Shown here piece after piece: positions 48,501 through 60,500 of a stretch of 64,000 bases of DNA. The position numbers and the translations under genes are program-made. Under the pieces are notes generated by a model. It was not told the DNA's origin, ran no database searches, and saw only the letters and a program-made list of their open reading frames with translations. This DNA is from Crossaster papposus. Lineage: Eukaryota > Echinodermata > Asteroidea > Velatida > Solasteridae. The DNA lies in the NCBI GenBank assembly GCA_037893245.1, contig JBAIAA010000518.1, positions 620,001-684,000 on the forward strand, given 5' to 3'. Position 1 is the first letter of the stretch. Each line of letters begins with the position of its first letter.

Positions 48501-51500
48501 TGATTGAAATGTACATCAAAATATTACAGAAATTTATTTTGACTACGCATTACAGTCATTGCATATATAATTCTTGTCTAGTACAATCGATTTAGCAAAA
48601 CCGAATACATATAGTTATCAATGGTCACAATAGCAATTATACACTGTACAATATAATTAGGTCTGGGTCAAGTCATCAGATAATATTTGCAAGCATGCCT
48701 TTCGTCTAGCTGCTGCCATTTCTGGACTTTTCCACTTCGCAAATAGGTATTTGTCTCTTCCGAGGCGAAAGGATTTGTCCTTATTGGCATGATGTTCTTT
48801 CGTTTGACCCAAAAAGTCGTATGATAATCTGTCAACGGGCTTTCTGGTTCTCGTTGGTCTTACTTCAACAAGTTCTGGGGGAATGTTGACGGGAGACTCT
48901 GTATTTGGCTCTGTTGACGGTTCTGATGGAGGTTCGAGAGGTTCAAATATGGACTCGGATCTATGCTCAGAAGAAGATAGGTTATCTGAAGGAGAGTTCG
49001 ATGAAGATTTAGTGATTATAGTTCACTCATTGATTTAGTATTGCCTTATTATTTACCGAGGTTGTATTTATTTGAAAATGGATAGGTTAGGAGGTTCATA
49101 TTTAATAATTACATATTTAATTACATTTGTTTGTTTTATTTTTACAAAATTCCACTTTTCTTGAACATCACAGCAAGAAATGAAGTTCTCATATTAGTAT
49201 TGAACAGATTGGAGGTGAACTTCAGTCATTTTAAATTAAAACACAATTCTACTTGTTCAGAAAGTCAATTTATTTTTTTTTAGAAGTGCAAGCTTTGTTT
49301 ACTTGATCATGTCCTTCATCGCTTGTTCCCATTCCATCATTCTGACAATGCGGTCTCGTCCATACGCCGCTCCCTGATGCAACACAAGGTCCACCATCTC
49401 CGCAGTGTCGTCTGGCCCTCCATACGCCGCTCCCTGATGCAACACAAGGTCCACCATCTCCGCAGTGTCGTCTGGCCCTCCATACGCCGCCCCCTGATGC
49501 AACACAAGCTCCACCATCTCCGCAGTGTCGTCTGGCCCTCCCTACGCCGCTCCCTGATGCAACACAAACTCCACCATCTCCGCAGTGTCGTCTGGCCCTC
49601 CATACGCCGCTCTCTGATGCAACACAACGTCCACCATCTCCGCAGTGTCGTCTGGCCCTCCATACGCCGCTCCCTGATGCAACACAAACTCCACCATCTC
49701 CGCAGTGTCGTCTGGCCCTCCATACGCCGCCCCCTGATGCAACACAAGCTCCACCATCTCCGCAGTGTCGTCTGGCCCTCCATACGCCGCTCCCTGATGC
49801 AACACAAACTCCACCATACGCCGCCCCCTGATGCAACACAAGGTCCACCATCTCCGCAGTGTCGTCTGGCCCTCCATACGCCGCCCCCTGATGCAACACA
49901 AGCTCCACCATCTCCGCAGTGTCGTCTGGCCCTCCATACGCCGCTCTCTGATGCAACACAACGTCCACCATCTCCGCAGTGTCGTCTGGCCCTCCATACG
50001 CCGCCCCCTGATGCAACACAAGGTCCACCATCTCCGCAGTGTTGTCTGGCCCTCCATACGCCGCTCCCTGATGCAACACAAGCTCCACCATCTCCGCAGT
50101 GTCGTCTGGCCCTCCATACGCCGCCCCCTGATGCAACACAAGCTCCACCATCTCCGCAGTGTCGTCTGGCCCTCCATATGCCGCCCCCTGATGCAGCACA
50201 AGCTCCACCATCTCCGCAGTGTCGTCTGGCCCTCCATACGCCGCCCCCTGATGCAACACAACGTCCACCATCTCCGCAGTGTCGTCTGGCCCTCCATACG
50301 CCGCTCCCTGATGCAACACAAACTCCACCATCTCCGCAGTGTCGTCTGGCCCTCCATACGCCGCTCCCTGATGCAACACAACGTCCACCATCTCCGCAGT
50401 GTGGTCTGGCCCTCCATACGCCGCTCCATGATGCAACACAAACTCCACCATCTCCGCAGTGTCGTCTGGCCCTCCATACGCCGCTCCCTGATGCAACACA
50501 AACTCCACCATACGCCGCCCCCTGATGCAACACAAACTCCACCATACGCCGCCCCCTGATGCAACACAAGGTCCACCATCTCCGCAGTGTCGTCTGGCCC
50601 TCCATACGCCGCTCCCTGATGCAACACAAACTCCACCATCTCCGCAGTGTCGTCTGGCCCTCCATACGCCGCTCCCTGATGCAACACAACGTCCACCATC
50701 TCCGCAGTGTCGTCTGGCCCTCCATACGCCGCTCCATGATGCAACACAAACTCCACCATCTCCGCAGTGTCGTCTGGCCCTCCATACGCCGCTCCCTGAT
50801 GCAACACAAACTCCACCATACGCCGCCCCCTGATGCAACACAAGGTCCACCATCTCCACAGTGTCGTCTGGCCCTCCATACGCCGCTCCATGATGCAACA
50901 CAAACTCCACCATACGCCGCCCCCTGATGCAACACAAGGTCCACCATCTCCGCAGTGTCGTCTGGCCCTCCATACGCCGCTCCCTGATGCAACACAAACT
51001 CCACCATCTCCGCAGTGTCGTCTGGCCCTCCATACGCCGCCCCCTGATGCAACACAAGCTCCACCATCTCCGCAGTGTCGTCTGGCCCCCGTGTTGGTGT
51101 TGTACTTGTACGTATCCTGCTGCTGCTTGCTGCTCCTTCTCCTCCTCCCCAGTGTCTGTGTCTGCCTCCTGAAAAAGCATAGTCCCGTGTTGGTGTTGTA
51201 CTTGTACGTATCCTGCTGCTGCTTGCCGCCCCCTGATGCAACACAAGGTCCACCATCTCCGCAGTGTCGTCTGGCCCTCCATACGCCGCTCCCTGATGCA
51301 ACACAAGGTCCACCATCTCCGCAGTGTCGTCTGGCCCTCTATACGCCGCTCCCTGATGCAACACAAACTCCACCATCTCCGCAGTGTCGTCTGGCCCTCC
51401 ATATGCCGCCCCCTGATGCAGCACAAGCTCCACCATCTCCGCAGTGTCGTCTGGCCCTCCATACGCCGCCCCCTGATGCAACATAAGGTCTACCATCTCC

Positions 51501-54500
51501 GCAGTGTCGTCTGGCCCTCCATACGCCGCTCCCTGATGCAACACAAACTCCACCATCTCCGCAGTGTCGTCTGGCCGTCCATACGCCGCCCCCTGATGCA
51601 TATCACCAACTTCTTCTTCTGTTGTTTTGATGTTTCTCACATGGACACGAGGGATGTCCCCTTCCAGGTTAGGTGGAGGAGGAAACACTCCTTTTGTCTC
51701 AGTGGTTGATTTAGTGCTGCCAGTAACCAAAATTTCGTCATGACATAGTGATGAGACTTGGGCTAGTTGACAATTTCTGGTGATGACAAAGGGCTTAGCC
51801 GATATGTTGCACATCCTAACTGGCACTCGCCAGTCACAGCCTCAGTTTGTTCCACCGCAGCTAAACTCAACAGCCCGGCCCCATCTACAGAAAGCAATGG
51901 CTGCCCCGAAACCTCAGAAGACCAACGATCAAACGACAAGCCATCACCAGACTCAAGATGAGGACGTCCTTCAAAGCCTAGTCAAAAGAGTCGAGCAGCT
52001 GTCACTTGAAACAAACTATCTACTAAAGCGTTCAATTATTTAACTTTGTAGCGGTGAAACCATGACAGGGCCTTCGACAGGCCGGGGTGCAGCAACTAGG
52101 GCCGAACGGAATGTTTAGCTGATGTACTGTGGCGATCCTCGCTAGCAGCAATGTGTTGGGTCGTTGGTAGCTGAAACGGACAAGATCTTCTGGGTGCATA
52201 GGGTGGGATCTGCGGTAGCTTGCGTGGCCACGACTATGGCGACGATGTTCGGATGTCGGACCCGACAGTAGTTGGCCGCGGTGTCACCGATGCTGTACGG
52301 ACAACGGTCTTCAGTTGATGGATCTGGTACCCCCAATGCTGGCTGGCCGCGGTGTTAGTTCCAAGCCCGGATCTTCCACCAAATGTGACACCTTGTATCG
52401 GCGTCGAGAATAGGGAGACTTGGAAGGCCAGCGTTAGCATAACATAGACAGTGTTTCTTTATTCTGCGAGTTAGAGTAAAACAGGATCGATGTTACTTGG
52501 TCGATTCACTGTGTTTGAATGTGTCACGTACATGTACTATTATTTAGGTAAACAGTTAAAAATACAAACTAAATGTACAGGTAAAGATAAAATTAACAAT
52601 CTACTTACTTATGTAATCAAATAAATACAACCTCGGTAAATAATAAGGCAATACTAAATCAATGAGTGAACTATAATCACTAAATGAATGGCGATTCGCG
52701 CCAAACGATCGGCGTTGGCTGCCATCTTGCAGCCAACGCCCTATTACAAAAAAAACTAGTACATGTCGAAAACGTTGAATATAAATGCAAGATAAGAAAG
52801 TGTACAAATAAAAAGTAAGTTGATAATAAATGTGAGAATGAATATCAGTGAAGATAATTATCAACATGAGAAATAAATTAAGTAGAATATAAATTACCTG
52901 CGAGTTAGAGTAAAACAGGATCGATGTTACTTGGTCGATTCACTGTGTTTGAATGTGTCACGGCGGGAAGACTGCCGGATCTAGTTGAACTACTTTACGA
53001 TAGGTGGCGGAGTGATATTTGTTATGTAATGATGTTTAAAGGAACTAATACAAATTAAAGGAACTAATGAAAATTTAAAGGGGGGGGGGGGTGTATTCTT
53101 ACCCGCCACATTATCCTCCCCTTTTTAGAAAAGTCGTCCTCGACTTTTACTTACACTTGTATACTATAATATTACAAAATAAAGCTAAATTGTGCCAAAA
53201 TAATACAATCCAACCATTTTTTTGTTTTTTTTGTTTGTTTAAGTAAGTACTTATAATTACTAATAGGCTGGTTCCTAGTCTTACAACTGTTAAAGGAGAA
53301 TAATATATCTGCTCCAAAAATTTAACTAGACAATTATCACACTTCAACATTATTTAAATGGCTATTAAAGTTTGATTGAAATTTACATCAAAATATTACA
53401 GAAATTTATTTTGACTACGCATTACAGTCATTGCATATATAATTCTTGTCTAGTACAATCGATTTAGCTTGTAAACCGAATACATATAGTTATCAATGGT
53501 CACAATAGCAATTATAACTTAAATATATACACTGTACAATATAATTAGGTCTGGGTCAAGTCATCAGATAATATTTGCAAGCATGCCTTTCGTCTAGCTG
53601 CTGCCATTTCTGGACTTTTCCACTTCGCAAATAGGTATTTGCCTCTTCCGAGGCGAAAGGATTTGTCCTTATTGGCATGATGTTCTTTCGTTTGACCCAA
53701 AAAGTCGTATGATAATCTGTCAACAGGCTTTCTGGTTCTCGTTGGTCTTACTTCAACAAGTTCTGGGGGAATGTTGACGGGAGACTCTGTATTTGGCTCT
53801 GTTGAAGGTTCTGATGGAGGTTCGAGAGGTTCAAATATAGACTCGGATCTATGCTCAGAAGATAGGTTATCTGAAGGAGAGTTCGATGAAGATTTAGTGA
53901 TTATAGTTCACTCATTGATTTAGTATTGCCTTATTATTTACCGAGGTTGTATTTATTTGAAAATGGATAGGTTAGGAGGTTCATATTTAATTACATATTT
54001 AATTACATTTGTTTGTTTTATTTTTACAAAATTCCACTTTTCTTGAACATCACAGCAAGAAATGAAGTTCTCATATTAGTATTGAACAGATTGGAGGTGA
54101 ACTTCAGTCATTTTAAATTAAAACACAATTCTACTTGTTCAGAAAGTCAATTTTTTTTTTTTTAGAAGTGCAAGCTTTGTTTACTTGATCGTGTCCTTCA
54201 TCGCTTGTTCCCATTCCATCATTCTGACAATGCGGTCTCGTCCATACGCCGCTCCCTGATGGAACACAAGGTCCACCATCTCCGCAGTGTCGTCTGGCCC
54301 TCCATACGCCGCTCCCTGATGCAACACAAGGTCCACCATCTCCGCAGTGTCGTCTGGCCCTCCATACGCCGCTCCCTGATGCAACACAAACTCCACCATC
54401 TCCGCAGTGTCGTCTGGCCCTCCATACGCCGCCCCCTGATGCAACACAAGCTCCACCATCTCCGCAGTGTCGTCTGGCCCCCGTGTTGGTGTTGTACTTG

Positions 54501-57500
54501 TACGTATCCTGCTGCTGCTTGCTGCTCCTCCTCCTCCTCCCCAGTGTCTGTGTCTGCCTCCTGAAAAAGCATAGTCCCGTGTTGGTGTTGTACTTGTACG
54601 TATCCTGCTGCTGCTTGCTGCCCCTCCTCCTCCTCCCCAGTGTCTGTGTCTGCCTCCTGAAAAAGCATCCCGTGTTGGTGTTGTACTTGTACGTATCCTG
54701 CTGCTGCTTGCTGCTCCTCCCCAGTGTCTGTGTCTGCCTCCTGAAAAAGCATCCTTCACAGCTTGGTATTGAAGAGGTGGTATCCTTCTGTGGGGAAGCC
54801 TGAAGGGATGATCATCCATCAGTGATATCGTGTGTTTTACTGTTGAGGTCCGGCCAAAGTCGAGTGAGTCAATAGAAAATATGTCTGAAAACTTTTGAAG
54901 GAGATGGTGAAGTTGTTTTCTCTGGACATCGTTTTCTAAGGTGGACTTGGAAAGGTCGATTAATGGAATAACGTCAACTTCTTCTTCTGTTGTTTTGATG
55001 TTTCTCACATGGACACAAGGGACGTCCCCTTCAAGGTTAGGTGGAGGAGGAAATGCTCCTTTTGTCTCAGTGGTTGATTTAGTGCTGCCAGTAACCGAAA
55101 TTTTGTCATGACATAGTGATGAGACTTGGGCTAGTTGACAATTTCTGGTGATGACAAAGGGCTTAGCCGATATGTTGCACATCCTAACTGGCACTCGCCA
55201 GTCACAGCCTCAGTTTGTTCCACCGCAGCTAAACTCAACAGCCCGGCCCCATCAACAGAAAGCAATGGCTGCCCTGAAACCTCAGAAGACCAACGATCAA
55301 ACGACAAGCCATCACCAGACTCAAGATGAGGACGTCCTTCAAAGCCTAGTCAAAAGAGTCGAGCAGCTGTCACTTGAAACAAACTATCTACTAAAGCGTT
55401 CAATTATTTAACTTTGTAGCGGTGAAACCACGACAGGGCCTTCGACAGGCCGGGGTGCAGCAACTAGGGCCGAACGGAATGTTTAGCTGATGTACTGTGG
55501 CGATCCTCGCTAGCAGCAATGTGTTGGGTCGTTGGTAGCTGAAACGGACAAGATCTTCTGGGTGCATAGGGTGGGATCTGCGGTAGCAGGCGTGGCCACG
55601 ACTATGGCGACGATGTTCGGATGTCGGACCCGACAGTGGTTGGCCGCGTGTCACCGATGCTGTACGGACAACGGTCTTCAGTTGATGGATCTGGTTCCCC
55701 TCAATGCTGGCTGGCCGCGGTGTTAGTTCCAAGCCCGGATCTTCCACCAAATGTGACACCTTGTATCGGCGTCGAGAATAGGGAGACTTGGAAGGCCAGC
55801 GTTAGCATAACATAGACGGTGTTTCTTTATTCTGCGAGTTAGAGTAAAACAGGATCGATGTTACTTGGTCGATTCACTGTGTTTGAATGTGTCACGGCTT
55901 GAAGACTGCCGGATCTAGTTGAACTACTTTACGATAGGTGGCGGAGTGATATTTGTTATGTAATGATGTTTAAAGGAACTAAAGAAAATTTAAAGGGGGG
56001 GGAGGGGGGGGGTGTATTCTTACCCGCCACATTATCCTCCCCTTTTTAGAAAAGTCGTCCTCGACTTTTAGTTACACTTGTATACTATAATATTACAAAA
56101 TAAAGCTAAATTGTGCCAAAATAATACAATCCAACCATTTTTTTTTAAGTAAGTACTTTTTTAAGTAAGTAAGTTATTTTAAATAATTACTAATAGGCTG
56201 GTTCCTAGTCTTACAACTGATAAAGGAGAATAATATATCTGCTCCAAAAATCACACTTCAACATTATTTAAATGGCTATTAAAGTTTGATTGAAATGTAC
56301 ATCAAAATATTACAGAAATTTATTTTGACTACGCATTACAGTCATTGCATATATAATTCTTGTCTAGTACAATCGATTTAGCTTGTAAACCGAATACATA
56401 TAGTTATCAATGGTCACAATAGCAATTATAACTTAAATATATACACTGTACAATATAATTAGGTCTGGGTCAAGTCATCAGATAATATTTGCAAGCATGC
56501 CTTTCGTCTAGCTGCTGCCATTTCTGGACTTTTCCACTTCGCAAATAGGTATTTGCCTCTTCCGAGGCGAATGGATTTGTCCTTATTGGCATGATGTTCT
56601 TTCGTTTGACCCAAAAAGTCGTATGATAATCTGTCAATGGGCTTTCTGGTTCTCGTTGGTCTTACTTCAACAAGTTCTGGGGGAATGTTGACGGGAGACT
56701 CTGTATTTGGCTCTGTTGAAGGTTCTGATGGAGGTTCGAGAGGTTCAAATATAGACTCGGATCTATGCTCAGAAGAAGATAGGTTATCTGAAGGAGAGTT
56801 CGATGAAGATTTAGTGATTATAGTTCACTCATTGATTTAGTATTGCCTTATTATTTACCGAGGTTGTATTTATTTGAAAATGGATAGGTTAGGAGGTTCA
56901 TATTTAATTACATATTTAATTACATTTGTTTGTTTTATTTTTACAAAATTCCACTTTTCTTGAACATCACAGCAAGAAATGAAGTTCTCATATTAGTATT
57001 GAACAGATTGGAGGTGAACTTCAGTCATTTTAAATTAAAACACAATTCTACTTGTTCAGAAAGTCAATTTTTTTTTTTTTAGAAGTGCAAGCTTTGTTTA
57101 CTTGATCATGTCCTTCATCGCTTGTTCCCATTCCATCATTCTGACAATGCGGTCTCGTCCATACGCCGCTCCCTGATGCAACACAAGGTCCACCATCTCC
57201 GCAGTGTCGTCTGGCCCTCCATACGCCGCCCCCTGATGCAACACAAGCTCCACCATCTCCGCAGTGTCGTCTGGCCCCCGTGTTGGTGTTGTACTTGTAC
57301 GTATCCTGCTGCTGCTTGCTGCTCCTCCTCCTCCTTCCCAGTGTCTGTGTCTGCCTCCTGAAAAAGCATAGTCCCGTGTTGGTGTTGTACTTGTACGTAT
57401 CCTGCTGCTGCTTGCTGCTCCTCCCCAGTGTCTGTGTCAGCCTCCTGAAAAAGCATCCCGTGTTGGTGTTGTACTTGTACGTATCCTGCTGCTGCTTGCT

Positions 57501-60500
57501 GCTCCTCCCCAGTGTCTGTGTCTGCCTCCTGAAAAAGCATCCTTCACAGCTTGGTATTGAAGAGGTGGTATCCTTCTGTGGGGAAGCCTGAAGGGATGAT
57601 CATCCATCAGTGGTATCGTGTGTTTTACTGTTGAGGTCCGGCCAAAGTCGAGTGAGTCAATAGAAAATATGTCTGAAAACTTTTGAAGGAGATGGTGAAG
57701 TTGTTTTCTCTGGACATCGTTTTTTAAGGTGGACTTGGAAAGGTCGATTGATGGAATAACGCCAACTTCTTCTTCTGTTGTTTTGATGTTTCTCACATGG
57801 ACACGAGGGACGTCCCCTTCAAGGTTAGGTGGAGGAGGAAACGCTCCTTTTGTCTCAGTGGTTGATTTAGTGCTGCCAGTAACCAAAATTTCGTCATGAC
57901 ATAGTGATGAGACTTGGGCTAGTCGACAATTTCTGGTGATGACAAAGGGCTTAGCCGATATGTTGCACATCCTAACTGGCACTCGCCAGTCACAGCCTCA
58001 GTTTGTTCCACCGCATCTAAACTCAACAGCCCGGCCCCATCAACAGAAAGCAATGGCTGCCCCGAAACCTCAGAAGACCAACGATCAAACGACAAGCCAT
58101 CACCAGACTCAAGATGAGGACGTCCTTCAAAGCCTAGTCAAAAGAGTCGAGCAGCTGTCACTTGAAACAAACTATCTACTAAAGCGTTCAATTATTTAAC
58201 TTTGTAGCGGTGAAACCACGACAGGGCCTTCGACAGGCCGGGGTGCAGCAACTAGGGCCGAACGGAATGTTTAGCTGATGTACTGTGGCGATCCTCGCTA
58301 GCAGCAATGGGTTGGGTCGTTGGTAGCTGAAACGGACAAGATCTTCTGGGTGCATAGGGTGGGATATGCGGTAGCAGGCGTGGCCACGACTATGGCGACG
58401 ATGTTCGGATGTCGGACCCGACAGTGGTTGGCCGCGGTGTCACCGATGCTGTACGGACAACGGTCTTCAGTTGATGGATCTGGTACCCCCAATGCTGGCT
58501 GGCCGCGGTGTTAGTTCCAAGCCCGGATCTTCCACCAAATGTGACACCTTGTATCGGCGTCGAGAATAGGGAGACTTGGAAGGCCAGCGTTAGCATAACA
58601 TAGACGGTGTTTCTTTATTCTGCGAGTTAGAGTAAAACAGGATCGATGTTACTTGGTCGATTCACTGTGTTTGAATGTGTCACGTACTATTATTTAGGTA
58701 AACAGTTAAAAATACAAACTAAATGTACAGGTAAAGATAAAATTAACAATCTACATACTTATGTAATCAAATAAATACAACCTCGGTAAATAATAAGGCA
58801 ATACTAAATCAATGAGTGAACTATAATCACTAAATGAATGGCGATTCGCGCCAAACGATCGGCGTTGGCTGCCATCTTGCAGCCAACGCCCTATTACAAA
58901 AAAAACTAGTACATGTCGAAAACGTTGAATATAAATGCAAGATAAGAAAGTGTACAAATAAAAAGTAAGTTGATAATAAATGTGAGAATGAATATCAGTG
59001 AAGATAATTATCAACATGAGAAATAAATTAAGTAGAATATAAATTACCTGCGAGTTAGAGTAAAACAGGATCGATGTTACTTGGTCGATTCACTGTGTTT
59101 GAATGTGTCACGGCGGGAAGACTGCCGGATCTAGTTGAACTACTTTACGATAGGTGGCGGAGTGATATTTGTTATGTAATGATGTTTAAAGGAACTAATA
59201 CAAATTAAAGGAACTAATGAAAATTTAAAGGGGGGGGGGTGTATTCTTACCCGCCACATTATCCTCCCCTTTTTAGAAAAGTCGTCCTCGACTTTTACTT
59301 ACACTTGTATACTATAATATTACAAAATAAAGCTAAATTGTGCCAAAATAATACAATCCAACCATTTTTTTTTTTAATTTTTTTTTTTAGGTAGGTACTT
59401 ATAATTACTAATAGGCTGGTTCCTAGTCTTACAACTGTTAAAGGAGAATAATATATCTGCTCCAAAAATTTAACTAGACAATTATCACACTTCAACATTA
59501 TTTAAATGGCTATTAAAGTTTGATTGAAATGTACATCAAAATATTACAGAAATTTATTTTGACTACGCATTACAGTCATTGCATATATAATTCTTGTCTA
59601 GTACAATCGATTTAGCTTGTAAACCGAATACATATAGTTATCAATGGTCACAATAGCAATTATAACTTAAATATATACACTGTACAATATAATTAGGTCT
59701 GGGTCAAGTCATCAGATAATATTTGCAAGCATGCCTTTCGTCTAGCTGCTGCCATTTCTGGACTTTTCCACTTCGCAAATAGGTATTTGCCTCTTCCGAG
59801 GCGAATGGATTTGTCCTTATTGGCATGATGTTCTTTCGTTTGACCCAAAAAGTCGTATGATAATCTGTCAACGGGCTTTCTGGTTCTCGTTGGTCTTACT
59901 TCAACAAGTTCTGGGGGAATGTTGACGATAGACTCTGTATTTGGCTCTGTTGAAGGTTCTGATGGAGGTTCGAGAGGTTCAAATATAGACTCGGATCTAT
60001 GCTCAGAAGAAGATAGGTTATCTGAAGGAGAGTTCGATGAAGATTTAGTGATTATAGTTCACTCATTGATTTAGTATTGCCTTATTATTTACCGAGGTTG
60101 TATTTATTTGAAAATGGATAGGTTAGGAGGTTCATATTTAATTACATATTTAATTACATTTGTTTGTTTTATTTTTACAAAATTCCACTTTTCTTGAACA
60201 TCACAGCAAGAAATGAAGTTCTCATATTAGTATTGAACAGATTGGAGGTGAACTTCAGTCATTTTAAATTAAAACACAATTCTACTTGTTCAGAAAGTCA
60301 AAAGAAGTGCAAGCTTTGTTTACTTGATCATGTTCTTCATCGCTTGTTCCCATTCCATCATTCTGACAATGCGGTCTCGTCCATACGCCGCTCCCTGATG
60401 CAACACAAGGTCCACCATCTCCGCAGTGTCGTCTGGCCCTCCATACGCCGCCCCCTGATGCAACACAAGCTCCACCATCTCCGCAGTGTCGTCTGGCCCC

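Noticed and set aside
49359-51600. CRISPR-like regular repeats
   Set aside because: Units are contiguous with no unique spacers, and the genome is clearly animal.
49270-51826. Very long minus-strand open frames (730, 829 and 453 codons) and a 400-codon plus-strand frame as protein genes
   Set aside because: All are produced by a 60-bp repeat without stops in five of six frames; they overlap each other fully and have no recognised domain.
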